Positions 18,047 to 28,094 of a DNA stretch of 35,660 nt are shown one piece after another. Below the pieces are notes generated by a model. The model was given only the letters and a program-made list of their open reading frames with translations. It had not been told where the DNA came from and made no database searches. Source of the DNA: Hyphomicrobiales bacterium. GTDB taxonomy: Bacteria; Pseudomonadota; Alphaproteobacteria; Rhizobiales; Rhizobiaceae. The DNA lies in the NCBI GenBank assembly GCA_017305935.1, contig JAFKJU010000044.1:1-35660 (forward strand), written 5' to 3'. Numbering within the stretch: the first letter of the stretch is position 1; each line of letters opens with the position of its first letter. The translations under genes and the position numbers were made by a program.

Positions 18047-18666
18047 CGCGACAGGGCGTCCAGTTCGTCGGCCGGCATGACCGGAAAAATTTCGCCGCCG
18101 GAGCGGATGCAGAACATTGCCCGCCCCTCGACATCGATCACCTCGCCCAGCTCGACCAGCTCGTACATCACCGCCCGCGATACCAGCGCTTCCAGCCGGC
18201 CGCGCACCAGGAGATAGGGTTTCAGCTCGGCATTCTCCCCCTGGATGACGAAACGCAAGGGATGCTCGCGCCCGGCCGTCACCACATCGCCCACATTGGT
18301 GCGGAAGGTCAGCGCCGGTTCGCCGTCTTCCTCACCCACGCTCATCTCGACGGCGACGAAGGGCGCATCGACGACACGGATGCCGACCTTTTCCACAGGC
18401 GTGACCAGATAGGTCTTGCCGTCCTCGTCCTTGCGCAAGACTGTGGAAAACAGCCGCACCAGCGGCGCACGGCCGATGGGCGTGCCGAGATAGAACCAGG
18501 TGCCGTCGGCGCGGATTTCCATGTCGAGATCGCCGCAGAAGGGCGGATTCCAGCGCTCCACGGGCGGCATGCCCTTGGCGCCGTCGTTCCTGTCGGCGGC
18601 GGCGCGGGTGATCAGCGCCGCCAGTCCCGCAGCGTCCGTCGTCTTGCCGATTTCTTCCCCTGCCAT
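18043..18666 (-). CDS. DUF1285 family protein
   Basis: 207 aa from the ATG at 18666. The open frame begins at 18783, but the extra 39 residues overlap a hairpin repeat and look non-coding. The sequence shows the DUF1285 pattern: PPVERWNPPFCGDLDMEIRADGTWFYLGTPIGR at residues ~36-68 (key run CGDLDMEI), VRLFSTVLRKDEDG, LVTPVEKVGIRVVDAPF, and FRTNVGDVVTAG. The family is beta-rich with known structures but no established role. The ribosome-binding site is weak (CGGGACA). It heads the operon with the Nudix and CCA-enzyme genes and is divergent from moxR, an arrangement I recall as common in alphaproteobacteria. Confidence 0.88.
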   Translation of the reverse strand: MAGEEIGKTTDAAGLAALITRAAADRNDGAKGMPPVERWNPPFCGDLDMEIRADGTWFYLGTPIGRAPLVRLFSTVLRKDEDGKTYLVTPVEKVGIRVVDAPFVAVEMSVGEEDGEPALTFRTNVGDVVTAGREHPLRFVIQGENAELKPYLLVRGRLEALVSRAVMYELVELGEVIDVEGRAMFCIRSGGEIFPVMPADELDALSR

Positions 18667-18733
18667 CTTTGTGTCCCGGTTTACTTTTAGGGCATATGGG
18701 TGAATGCCTTGAGAAAGACAGTCACGAGATAGA

Positions 18734-18778
18734 GCATGTCGCACAAAAGTGGGTAGCGGTTTTGTGATGACGACATGC
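18734..18778 (+). repeat. Intergenic hairpin repeat, copy D (best formed)
   Basis: GCATGTCG, CACAAAA, an 11-nt loop (GTGGGTAGCGG), TTTTGTG, a 4-nt bulge ATGA, CGACATGC. Outer 8-bp and inner 7-bp arms are both perfect. It lies in the divergent region between DUF1285 and moxR. Confidence 0.75.
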
Positions 18779-18900
18779 GACAAACAAGGAACTAGTCATT
18801 CGAAACGCGCTTGTCAGCCGTAAACTTGGGAATAAGTTGCAAGTCTAGGGCATGTCGTTCACGAATGCACGAATCGCCTGATGACGTGATGGAGAACGAG

Positions 18901-19914
<1,014 letters not shown>

Positions 19915-19919
19915 GGCAA

Positions 19920-19963
19920 GCATTTCCCGGAAAAGTGGACACCGGTTTTCCGTCAGGAAATGC
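19920..19963 (+). repeat. Intergenic hairpin repeat, copy E (compensated arms)
   Basis: GCATTTCC, CGGAAAA, an 11-nt loop (GTGGACACCGG), TTTTCCG, TCA, GGAAATGC. The layout is that of the copy at 18734-18778, but the arm sequences differ in a compensating way so that both arms stay perfectly paired. It lies between moxR and the DUF58 gene inside the operon. Confidence 0.75.
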
Positions 19964-19982
19964 GCGAAATAAGGAAAAACGC

Positions 19983-20915
19983 TTGGCTTCGATCGGCGAG
20001 ATCGTCACTCCGACACCGGGCAAGGATGCGTTGGCGCGGGCGCGCCAGCGCGCCGTTCTCGTGCCCGATTGCATGGTCGAGGCGCGACGCATCGCCAATA
20101 CGGTGATCGCCGGCTGGCATGGCCGGCGCAAGCGCGGCATCGGCGAGAATTTCTGGCAGTTCCGCCCCTATGCCAATGGCGAAAGCCTGTCGCGCATCGA
20201 CTGGCGGCGCTCGGCCCGCGACGACCATACCTATGTGCGCGACCGCGAATGGGAGGCGGCGCATACCATCTGGCTGTGGGCCGACATGTCGCCCTCCATG
20301 CTCTACAAATCCACCCTCGGCCTGGTTTCTAAGGAAAGCCGGGCGCTGGTGGTGATGCTGGCGCTGGCCGAGATCCTCGCCCGCTCCGGCGAACGCATCG
20401 GCTGCCCCGGCATCATGGAACCGATTGCCGCCCGCAACGCCGCCGAACGGCTGGCGACGGCGCTGATCCATGCGCCGCCGACCGCCGGCCTGCCGGATAC
20501 GCGCATGATCCGCGTCGCCAGCGACCTCGTGCTGATCGGCGATTTTCTCGACGATACGGACAATGTGATCGGCCGCCTCGCGCCGCTCGCCCGCCGCGGG
20601 TTGCAGGGCCATGTCGTGGAAATTTCCGATCCCGCGGAAGAGCTTTTCCCCTATAGCGGCCGCACCGAATTCATCGATCCCGAGACCGGCGAAAAACTGG
20701 TCGCCGGCCGCGCCGAGACATTGCGCGAAGAATACCAGACCGTCTATCGCGCCCGTCGCGAAAACCTCGGCCAGTCGCTGCGCCATCTCGGCTGGAATTT
20801 CGTCAGCCACCGCACCGACCGTCTCGCTTCCGAGGCGCTGGTCGCGGTGCATATGTATCTCTCCGGCATGCCCGCCGCCGGCCCGCACGGAGCATCGCAT
20901 GGAGGCATGGCATGA
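19983..20915 (+). CDS. DUF58 (VWA-like) protein
   Basis: 310 aa from a TTG at 19983, chosen because AAGGA lies 7 nt upstream; the frame opens at a GTG at 19935, inside the loop of a hairpin repeat. The DUF58 core is clear: GENFWQFRPYANGESLSRIDW, RRSARDDHTYVRDREWEAAH. A full MIDAS-like DMSPS follows at about residue 101. The C-terminal half has LVLIGDFLDDTD and a helix-rich end. DUF58 proteins typically sit between MoxR and VWA membrane proteins and are thought to link the ATPase to the VWA complex. The last 4 nt overlap the next start (ATGA). Confidence 0.9.
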   Translation: MASIGEIVTPTPGKDALARARQRAVLVPDCMVEARRIANTVIAGWHGRRKRGIGENFWQFRPYANGESLSRIDWRRSARDDHTYVRDREWEAAHTIWLWADMSPSMLYKSTLGLVSKESRALVVMLALAEILARSGERIGCPGIMEPIAARNAAERLATALIHAPPTAGLPDTRMIRVASDLVLIGDFLDDTDNVIGRLAPLARRGLQGHVVEISDPAEELFPYSGRTEFIDPETGEKLVAGRAETLREEYQTVYRARRENLGQSLRHLGWNFVSHRTDRLASEALVAVHMYLSGMPAAGPHGASHGGMA

Positions 20916-23722
20916 GTGCCCTCGCCTTCGCCAATCCGGCGATCCTTTTGGCGCTGGTGTCGCTGCCGGTCATCTGGTGGCTACTGCGCCTGACGCCGCC
21001 GAAACCGCGCGCCGAAGCCTTTCCGCCGCTCGCCGTGCTCGCCCGCGTGCTGAAACGCGAGGAGACCCCGGCACAAAGCCCATGGTGGCTGACGCTGCTG
21101 CGCATGCTGCTGGCGGCAGCGGTGATTTTCGCGCTGGCCGATCCGGTGGTGAACCAGCGCAGCACGGCGCTGGCAACGGGGCCGCTGGTGCTGCTGGTCG
21201 ACAATTCCTGGGCCGCCGCCGGCGATTGGGACCGCCGTCTCGAAACCGCAAATGCCCTGATCGACGACGCCGAAAAGCAGGATCGCCCGGTCAGCCTCGC
21301 CTTCACCGCCGACCTGACCCATGACGCCGTGCCCACCGACGCCACCCGCGCCCGTGAAAAACTACTGGCCGCGACCGTCAAGCCGCTGCTGCCGGAGCGC
21401 GCCCGCGCCATCGAGGCGATCCGCGCCGCGCTGAACGGCCAGGCCCCCGGCACCATCGCCTTCCTGACCGACGGCATCGCCACGGGGGACAACGACACGA
21501 CGCTGACCGATCTGGCGGCCCTGAAGCCCGGCCAGTTGCGCCTGATCGAAGGCGACGGCACGGCCGCCCTTGCCCTGACCGCCGTCGCCAACGGCGCTGA
21601 TGAGATGAGCGTCACCGCCAGCCGCCTGAACGGCGGGCCGGCCGCCGCCTTCACGCTCACCGCGCAGGACGGACAGGGCCGGCCGATCGCCAACGGTACA
21701 CTGAATTTCGCCCCCGGTGAGACGGTCGCGACCGGCACCGTCGCCGCGCCCTTCGAGATGCGCAACGATTTCGCCCGCGTCAGCGTCGAGGGTCTCGCCA
21801 ATGCCGGCACGGTTCACCTGCTCGACGACGGCTTCAAGCGCCGCCGCGTGGCGCTGCTCTCCGGCCAGGTCGGAGACGAATTCCAGCCGCTGCTGTCGCC
21901 GCTCTATTACATCAACCGCGCGCTGCAGCCCTATGCCGACCTGATCGAGCCGAAGGTCGCCGATCTCGCCCAATCCATCCCGGAAATCCTGTCGTCCAAC
22001 CCCTCCGTCATCATCATGGCCGATATCGGCCGCCTGCCGGAGGAGACCTATGCGCCCTTGCAGCGCTGGATCGCCAATGGCGGCACGCTGATCCGCTTTG
22101 CCGGCCCGCGCCTTGCCGCCGCCCCCGCCGACGATCCGCTGGTGCCGGTGGTCTTACGCCAAGGCGAACGCGCGCTTGGCGGCGCGCTGTCCTGGGCCGA
22201 GCCGCAGCCGCTTGCCGATTTTCCGAAAACCGGTCCCTTCGCCGGCATGGCACGGCCGGACGGCATTCTCGTCAAGCGACAGGTTCTGGCCGAACCGACG
22301 CCGGATCTGGCCGAGCGCACCTGGGCGAGCCTTGCCGACGGCACGCCGCTGGTCACCACCCGCGCCGTCAATGGCGGCCGCATCGTGCTCTTCCATGTCA
22401 GCGCCGAGGCCACCTGGTCGGACCTGCCGATATCAGGGCAGTTCGTGGAGATGCTGCGCCGCATCGTGCAGCTTTCCCGCTCGGGCGGCGCAACCGCCGA
22501 AGCCGGCGGCGCAACGACGGCCGAGGCCCTGCCGCCCTTCCGCCTGCTCGACGCCAAGGGCGCGCTGGTCACCGATACCGGCGCCGCCAAGCCGCTCGAC
22601 CCGCGCCGCGATCTCGCCAAGACCGCCTCGACCTTCGACAATCCGCCCGGCCTCTATGGCAGCGAAGACGGTTTCACCGCCCTCAACCTGCTTCCCTCCG
22701 GCGCCGTGCTGAAGCCGCTGCCGCCGGCACCGAGCGGCACCGCCGTGCTGCGCGAGGCGCTGATCGGCAAGCAGGCCTGGTCAGCCAAGCCCGCGCTCTT
22801 CACCCTCGCCTTCGTGCTTTTGATGGCCGACACGCTGATTGTGCTTTTCATGAACGGAGCCTTCGCCCGCCGCCTGCGCCAGGCCGGCCGCGCCACTGCC
22901 GCCCTGCTTCTCGTCGCCGGCGCCGTGGCCCTCATGCCGTTGCCGCAAGCCCGCGCTGACGATTCGAAACCCGGCGACGACGTGCTGATGGACCGGCTGA
23001 CCAACACCCATCTCGCCTATGTCGTCACCGGCGAGCCGGATGTCGACCGCATTTCCGAGCAGGGGTTGAACGGGCTCACCGAATACCTCACCTATCGCAC
23101 GACGCTGGAACCGGCCCCGCCTGTCGGCGTCGATATCACCAAGGATGAGATGGCGGTCTTCCCGATCATCTACTGGCCGATTTCGGCGACCGCTCCGATG
23201 CCCTCGGCGGCGGCGATCAACCGCATCGACGCCTATATGCGCTCCGGCGGCACCGTGCTGTTCGACACCCGCGACCAGTTCAGCGCCCTGGACCAGTCCG
23301 GCGCGACGAGCCCGAACGGCGAGCGCCTTCAGGAAATCCTCGCCAATCTCGATATCCCGCCGCTCGAACCCGTGCCCGGCGATCACGTGTTGACCAAGGC
23401 CTTTTACCTGCTCTCCAGTTTCCCGGGCCGTTATTCCGGCAGCCCGCTGTGGATCGAGGCGCGGCAGGAAGCGCGCAATGCCAGCGCCACCGCCTCGCAG
23501 GGCGACGGTGTGTCGCCGATCATGATCACCGGCAATGATTTCGCCGGCGCCTGGGCCATCGACGCCAACAGCGCCCCCGTGCTGCCGACCGTGCCGCCGG
23601 ACGAGATGCAGCGCGAATACGCCTTCCGCACCGGGGTCAACATCATGATGTATATGCTGACCGGCAACTACAAGGCCGACCAGGTGCATGTGCCCGCCCT
23701 GCTGGAACGGTTGGGACAATAG
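20912..23722 (+). CDS. BatA N-terminal / DUF4159 large membrane protein
   Basis: 936 aa. Residues 1-80 match the aerotolerance-regulator (BatA) N-terminus: two membrane helices (about 7-27 and 59-77) with PPKPRAEAFPPLAVL between them. A VWA-like domain begins at VLLVDNSWA (residues 93-101), where the MIDAS third position is Ala instead of Ser. A GATase1-like segment (ETYAPLQRWIANGGTLIRFAG) follows at ~375-395. Two more helices lie at about 628-650 and 657-678, then a DUF4159 domain from about 690 to the end (THLAYVVTGEPDVD, AYMRSGGTVLFDTRDQ). Both overlap (upstream, 4 nt) and a 1-nt gap (downstream) show tight coupling. Probable role: membrane part of the MoxR-VWA system; substrate unknown. 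Confidence 0.88.
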   Translation: MSALAFANPAILLALVSLPVIWWLLRLTPPKPRAEAFPPLAVLARVLKREETPAQSPWWLTLLRMLLAAAVIFALADPVVNQRSTALATGPLVLLVDNSWAAAGDWDRRLETANALIDDAEKQDRPVSLAFTADLTHDAVPTDATRAREKLLAATVKPLLPERARAIEAIRAALNGQAPGTIAFLTDGIATGDNDTTLTDLAALKPGQLRLIEGDGTAALALTAVANGADEMSVTASRLNGGPAAAFTLTAQDGQGRPIANGTLNFAPGETVATGTVAAPFEMRNDFARVSVEGLANAGTVHLLDDGFKRRRVALLSGQVGDEFQPLLSPLYYINRALQPYADLIEPKVADLAQSIPEILSSNPSVIIMADIGRLPEETYAPLQRWIANGGTLIRFAGPRLAAAPADDPLVPVVLRQGERALGGALSWAEPQPLADFPKTGPFAGMARPDGILVKRQVLAEPTPDLAERTWASLADGTPLVTTRAVNGGRIVLFHVSAEATWSDLPISGQFVEMLRRIVQLSRSGGATAEAGGATTAEALPPFRLLDAKGALVTDTGAAKPLDPRRDLAKTASTFDNPPGLYGSEDGFTALNLLPSGAVLKPLPPAPSGTAVLREALIGKQAWSAKPALFTLAFVLLMADTLIVLFMNGAFARRLRQAGRATAALLLVAGAVALMPLPQARADDSKPGDDVLMDRLTNTHLAYVVTGEPDVDRISEQGLNGLTEYLTYRTTLEPAPPVGVDITKDEMAVFPIIYWPISATAPMPSAAAINRIDAYMRSGGTVLFDTRDQFSALDQSGATSPNGERLQEILANLDIPPLEPVPGDHVLTKAFYLLSSFPGRYSGSPLWIEARQEARNASATASQGDGVSPIMITGNDFAGAWAIDANSAPVLPTVPPDEMQREYAFRTGVNIMMYMLTGNYKADQVHVPALLERLGQ

Positions 23723-23723
23723 C

Positions 23724-25793
23724 ATGACCATCGGTTTCTCCCCCTTCCTGCCCTGGGCGGTTCTGGCCGGGCTCGCCGTCCTCGTCGTGCTGGCCTCCGC
23801 GCTCGGCCTGTGGAAGGGCGTGCGCGGCACGCTGATCCGCAGCCTCGCGGCCGTGGCACTCCTCGGCGCGCTCGCCAATCCGATCCTGATGCAGGAGGAT
23901 CGCGAGCAGCTTTCCACCGTCGTGCCGGTGATCGTCGACCGCAGCCAGAGCCAGCAGACGCCGGAACGGCAGGCGATGACCGACGAGGCCCTGGCGCAGC
24001 TCAAGGACCGCCTCTCCCGCTTCCCCCGCATCGAGCCGCGCTTCGTCGAGGCCAAGGACGACGAAGACTCCGATTCGCCTTCGACGCGGCTGTTCTCCGC
24101 CCTCTCCTCCGCCATTTCGGATGTGCCGCCGGCGCGCATCGGCGGCGCGATCTTCATCAGCGACGGCCAGATCCACGACCTGCTGGCCTCTGCCGAAACC
24201 CTCGGCTTCGACGCGCCGCTGCACGGGTTGATCACCGGCAAGGAAAACGAATTCGACCGCCGCATCGAGATCGTCCGCGGCCCGCGCTTCGGCCTCGTCA
24301 ATCAGGATCAGGAACTGACCTTTCGCGTCCGAGACGACGGACCGTCGCCGGGCGGCGCGGCAAACGTCACCGTGCGCATGAACGGCGCCGAGATCGCCAC
24401 GCTGACGGCGACGCCGGGGCAGGATACGCCCTTCACCTTCAAGGTGCCGCGCGGCGGCAACAATGTGCTGGAATTCACCGTGGCGGAACTGCCCGGCGAA
24501 GTCACCGCCACCAACAACAAGACCGTCCACCTGATCGAGGGCATCCGCGAGAACCTGCGCGTGCTCCTGGTCTCGGGCGAGCCGCATGCCGGCGAGCGCG
24601 CCTGGCGCAACCTGTTGAAATCCGATGCTTCGGTGGACTTGGTCCACTTCACCATCCTGCGCCCGCCGGAAAAGCAGGACGGCACGCCGATCAACGAGCT
24701 GTCGCTGATCGCCTTCCCGACCCGCGAGCTGTTCGTCGAGAAAATCAACGATTTCGACCTGATCATCTTCGACCGCTACCAGCATCGCGGCGTGCTGCCG
24801 ATCCTCTATTACGATTACATCGCCCAATACGTTCAAAAGGGCGGCGCGCTGCTGATCGCGGCAGGGCCGGAACATGCGGGCGAGGATTCCATCGCCATGA
24901 CGCCCTTGGCGACCGTGCTGCCGGCCGCCCCCACCGGCCGCATGGACGAAAAGCCCTTTTACCCGCGCCTGTCGGAAGCCGGCAAGAAACATCCCGTCAC
25001 CCGCGGCCTCGATGGCGCGACGCAGGAGCCGCCAAACTGGGGCCGCTGGTTCCGCACCGTCGATGTCGATCCGCCGCAGGGCCAGACGGTCATGGTCGGT
25101 GCCGACAACCACCCGCTGCTGGTGCTGAACCGCGCCGGCGAAGGCCGCGTCGCCATGCTGCTGTCCGATCAGGGCTGGCTCTGGGCGCGCGGCTTCGAAG
25201 GCGGCGGCCCGCATGTGCAGCTCTATCGTCGCATCGCCCATTGGCTGATGAAGGAACCGACGCTGGAGGAAGAGGCGCTGACGGCGCGTGCGAGCGGCCG
25301 CACGCTGGAAATCACCCGCCAGACGGTCGGCGACGATCCCGGCCCGGCCACCGTCAAATATCCCTCCGGCCGCACCGAACAGGTGCCGCTGTCGCTGACC
25401 GAGCCCGGCCTTTACCGCGCCGAGCAGAAGGTCGACGAAACCGGCCTGTTCGAGATCGAGAACGGCACCCTGTCGACGCTGGTGCATATCGGCGCCGTCG
25501 ATGCGCCGGAATTCAAGGCGATGGTCTCGACCACCGAGACGTTGAAGCCGCTGGCGGCGGAGACCAACGGCCTCGTCACCCGCGTCGCCAGTGCCGGCGG
25601 CAGCATCGACCTGCCGCCGATCCTGCCGGTGCGCGGCGTGGTGCGCAGCGCCGATCCCGGCCGCATGGCGATCCGCATGACCGACGAGACGGTGCTGAAG
25701 GGCATCGATACGCTGCCGCTGTTCGCCGGCTTCCTCGGCGTCGCCATCCTGCTGTTCGCCTTTGCCTCGATGTGGTGGCGCGAGGGACGATGA
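23724..25793 (+). CDS. VWA/GATase1-like membrane protein of the MoxR cluster
   Basis: 689 aa from the ATG at 23724, directly after the stop of the DUF4159 gene. N-terminal helices (about 9-29 and 37-52) are followed by a VWA-like fold with an intact VDRSQS (MIDAS, residues 71-76) and AIFISDGQIHDL. A GATase1-like domain around residues 330-400 contains YVQKGGALLIAAGPEHAGED; the catalytic Cys of true amidotransferases is absent. A single C-terminal helix (about 663-685) ends the protein. Domain order resembles the DUF4159 protein, suggesting an old duplication and pairing. It overlaps the GNAT gene by 4 nt. Confidence 0.87.
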   Translation: MTIGFSPFLPWAVLAGLAVLVVLASALGLWKGVRGTLIRSLAAVALLGALANPILMQEDREQLSTVVPVIVDRSQSQQTPERQAMTDEALAQLKDRLSRFPRIEPRFVEAKDDEDSDSPSTRLFSALSSAISDVPPARIGGAIFISDGQIHDLLASAETLGFDAPLHGLITGKENEFDRRIEIVRGPRFGLVNQDQELTFRVRDDGPSPGGAANVTVRMNGAEIATLTATPGQDTPFTFKVPRGGNNVLEFTVAELPGEVTATNNKTVHLIEGIRENLRVLLVSGEPHAGERAWRNLLKSDASVDLVHFTILRPPEKQDGTPINELSLIAFPTRELFVEKINDFDLIIFDRYQHRGVLPILYYDYIAQYVQKGGALLIAAGPEHAGEDSIAMTPLATVLPAAPTGRMDEKPFYPRLSEAGKKHPVTRGLDGATQEPPNWGRWFRTVDVDPPQGQTVMVGADNHPLLVLNRAGEGRVAMLLSDQGWLWARGFEGGGPHVQLYRRIAHWLMKEPTLEEEALTARASGRTLEITRQTVGDDPGPATVKYPSGRTEQVPLSLTEPGLYRAEQKVDETGLFEIENGTLSTLVHIGAVDAPEFKAMVSTTETLKPLAAETNGLVTRVASAGGSIDLPPILPVRGVVRSADPGRMAIRMTDETVLKGIDTLPLFAGFLGVAILLFAFASMWWREGR

Positions 25794-26218
25794 CGGCGCC
25801 CTTCACGCTGGAGGTGACCGCAACGCCCTCCCCCGACGACATCGCCGTGCTCGGCGACGGGCTCGGCGCCTATAACGCCGCCGATGTCGGCCCTTCCGGC
25901 CGGGAAGGCCTAGCGGTCCTCCTCCGGCAGCAGGATGCCGTCACCGGCGGCATCGCTGGCTTCACCGCCTGGGGCTGGCTCTATGTGCAATGGCTGTTCG
26001 TGCCCGAACCCTTGCGCGGCCAGGGCGTTGCGGCAAGATTGCTCGCTGCCGCCGAAAACGAGGCGATGGAACGCGGCTGCCACGGCGCCTGGATCGATAC
26101 CTTCAATCCCACGGCACTGCGCGCCTATCAAAAACAGGGTTTTGTGGTTTTTGGCGCTCTCGACGATTTTCCCGAGGGGCGCACTCGCTGGTTCCTGCAG
26201 AAGCGGCTGGTTGGGTAA
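25790..26218 (+). CDS. GNAT-family N-acetyltransferase
   Basis: 142 aa. The acetyl-CoA-binding motif A is clear: VQWLFVPEPLRGQGVAARLLAAAENEA (R/Q-x-x-G-x-A type, key run PLRGQGVAARLL), preceded by beta strands GIAGFTAWGWLYVQW, and followed by WIDTFNPTALRAYQKQGFVVFG, the usual motif B. It acetylates an amine of unknown identity. Its ATG overlaps the stop of the VWA/GATase-like gene (ATGA), so it is translated with the MoxR cluster; whether it works with it is unknown. Similar solitary GNATs often ride at operon ends. Confidence 0.9.
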   Translation: MTAPFTLEVTATPSPDDIAVLGDGLGAYNAADVGPSGREGLAVLLRQQDAVTGGIAGFTAWGWLYVQWLFVPEPLRGQGVAARLLAAAENEAMERGCHGAWIDTFNPTALRAYQKQGFVVFGALDDFPEGRTRWFLQKRLVG

Positions 26219-26220
26219 AG

Positions 26221-26270
26221 CCCTCATTCGGCCCCTTGGGCACGCTTCCCCACCGAAGGGAGACGGGGCG
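26221..26270. repeat. Putative short intergenic repeat between convergent GNAT genes
   Basis: CCCTCATTCGGCCCCTTGGGC followed by CTTCCCCACCGAAGGGAGACG (positions 26222-26268, key cores GCCCCTTGGGC and CCGAAGGG). The sequence resembles a GC-rich palindromic intergenic element frequent in rhizobia. Small stems GCCC/GGGC and CTTC/GAAG can form. Second copies are not present in this window, so the call rests on general recall. Confidence 0.35.
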
Positions 26271-26301
26271 CCACTCTATGCCTTACAGGCGATAGCTGCC
26301 G

Positions 26302-26847
26302 TCAGGCGCTTTTCAGCAACCGTTCGACAGCCTCGGCCTCGACCGCCTTGTCCCGCCAGGCAATGACACCCTTCAGCCGCGAATGCGTATCGGGCGCAAA
26401 CGGCGCCACCAGAATCCGAGCGGGATCGGTAGGCGCAGGAAAGGTCAGCGCATTATAAGCGACCTTCTCGAAACCGAGCGGCATGTAATAGGGAGCGTCG
26501 CCGACAAGGATGACGGCTTCCGAGCCTTTGCGCCGGGCCGCGTCCACGGCGATCCGCACCAATTCGCGGCCGATGCCCCGGTTCTTGTGCGACGGCCGTA
26601 CGGCGAGTGGACCGAGCAGATGACCCTTGACCGAACCCGCCAGCACCGGCGTCATCCGCACAGAAGCAATGGTTTCGCCATCGTCGCAGCAGACATAGGA
26701 CAGCGCCCGGTCATGCGGCCCCTGCTCACGGATACGCGCGGACGACTTGGTAAACCGGCCGGGGCCGAAAGCCTCGTCGTTGATGAGTTCGATGACGGCG
26801 TCGTGCGTTGCGTCTTCGGTGAGATAGACCAGATCGTGCTTGAGCAT
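26302..26847 (-). CDS. GNAT-family N-acetyltransferase (COG3153 type)
   Basis: 181 aa from the ATG at 26847; upstream in-frame residues (to 26901) lack support. Motif A: LLGPLAVRPSHKNRGIGRELVRIAV, with the pyrophosphate loop HKNRGIG, followed by AVILVGDAPYYMPLGFEKV (key run YYMPLGF), the standard end of the fold. The C-terminal part (DPARILVAPF) fits the COG3153 predicted acetyltransferases. No strong ribosome-binding site precedes the start. It is convergent with the other GNAT gene and not obviously related to it beyond the fold. Substrate unknown. Confidence 0.88.
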   Translation of the reverse strand: MLKHDLVYLTEDATHDAVIELINDEAFGPGRFTKSSARIREQGPHDRALSYVCCDDGETIASVRMTPVLAGSVKGHLLGPLAVRPSHKNRGIGRELVRIAVDAARRKGSEAVILVGDAPYYMPLGFEKVAYNALTFPAPTDPARILVAPFAPDTHSRLKGVIAWRDKAVEAEAVERLLKSA

Positions 26848-27101
26848 GGTGAGACTGTACCGTGGAGGATGCGGACATGCGGATGTATTCAGCCACGCCA
26901 TTTTGGCGTGTTTGAGATCATCAGCGTCGTCGCAGGCTCCGAAGGGTCGTCATCGATCAGGTTCCAAAAAGAGAATGGCAAAGCGGATATCAGAAAATAT
27001 TCGTTTGTCCAATGGTAAAAACGCACCGTTCATTGTTTGGCGTCTCGCCAGCTGCGCGCCACGGTCTATCTTAGCCGCCAGATAACGACAGGAGATTTGA
27101 C

Positions 27102-28088
27102 ATGGGACGGCTCGTCGACGGCGTCTGGCAGGACGTGTGGTATGACACAAAGGAAAACAAGGGGCATTTCAAGCGCGCCGCCTCGCAATTCCGCAACTGG
27201 GTGACGAAGGACGGCAGCGCCGGCCCGAGCGGCCAGGCCGGCTTTGCCGCCGAGCGCGACCGCTATCACCTCTACGTGTCGCTCGCCTGCCCCTGGGCGC
27301 ACCGCACGCTGATCTTCCGCAAGCTGAAAGGGCTGGAGGAGATCGTCCCGGTCAGCGTCGTCTCGCCGCTGATGCTGGAAAACGGCTGGACCTTCGATAC
27401 GGAGAAGGACGGCATGGCCGACCCACTGTTCGGCGCCGAATACCTCTGGCAGATCTACACCCGCGCCGATCCGCACTATTCCGGCCGGGTGACCGTGCCG
27501 GTTCTCTGGGACAAGAAGACGCAGACGATCGTCAGCAACGAATCGTCCGAGATCATCCGCATGTTCAACAGCGCCTTCGACGATCTCACCGGCAATCGCG
27601 ACGATTACTGCCCGCTGCATCTCAAAGCCGAGATCGATACGATCAACGACCGTGTCTACGATCGCGTCAACAATGGCGTCTACAAGGCCGGTTTCGCGAC
27701 GACGCAGGACGCCTATGAAGAGAACGTCCTGAAACTGTTCGAGACGCTGGACGAGTTGGAGGAGCGCCTGTCCCGCCAGCGCTATCTCGTCGGCAACCGG
27801 CTGACGGAGGCCGACTGGCGGCTGTTCACGACGCTGGTGCGCTTCGATCCGGTCTATGTCGGACATTTCAAATGCAACATCCGCCGCATCGCCGATTATC
27901 CGAACCTGTTGGCCTATCTACGCGAACTATATCAGGTTCCGGGCGTGGCAGGGACGGTGGATTTCCACCACATCAAGCACCACTATTACCGCAGCCATCC
28001 CACGATCAACCCGACCCGCATCGTTCCCGTCGGCCCTGAACTGGACCTGACGGCCCCACATGGGCGCGAAAGGCTGGCTGCGGCCTGA
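27102..28088 (+). CDS. Glutathionyl-hydroquinone reductase (GST superfamily, Xi class)
   Basis: 328 aa, the family length. The N-terminal thioredoxin-like domain carries the active-site CPWAHRT (Cys63) within HLYVSLACPWAHRTL. NESSEIIRMFN is the GSH-binding ES motif, and the C-terminal helical domain includes YLVGNRLTEADWRLFTTLVRFDPVY (key run TEADWRLF), all typical of YqjG/EcM4/PcpF-like enzymes. They reduce glutathionyl-hydroquinones to free hydroquinones in the cytosol. CAGGAGA lies about 8 nt before the ATG. It is a monocistronic gene, convergent with the Nudix gene whose stop is 6 nt away. Confidence 0.94.
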   Translation: MGRLVDGVWQDVWYDTKENKGHFKRAASQFRNWVTKDGSAGPSGQAGFAAERDRYHLYVSLACPWAHRTLIFRKLKGLEEIVPVSVVSPLMLENGWTFDTEKDGMADPLFGAEYLWQIYTRADPHYSGRVTVPVLWDKKTQTIVSNESSEIIRMFNSAFDDLTGNRDDYCPLHLKAEIDTINDRVYDRVNNGVYKAGFATTQDAYEENVLKLFETLDELEERLSRQRYLVGNRLTEADWRLFTTLVRFDPVYVGHFKCNIRRIADYPNLLAYLRELYQVPGVAGTVDFHHIKHHYYRSHPTINPTRIVPVGPELDLTAPHGRERLAAA

Positions 28089-28094
28089 GGCGAT

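Noticed and set aside
23643-25487. Long minus-strand frame (614 codons) opposite the MoxR cluster
   Set aside because: Antisense to a well-supported protein and composed of Arg/Gly/Gln/Asp-rich sequence without motifs.
23810-26218. 802-codon plus-strand frame running through the VWA/GATase-like gene into the GNAT gene
   Set aside because: Only the last 142 codons from 25790 have acetyltransferase motifs; the rest is an Arg/Pro-rich +1 shadow of the real gene.
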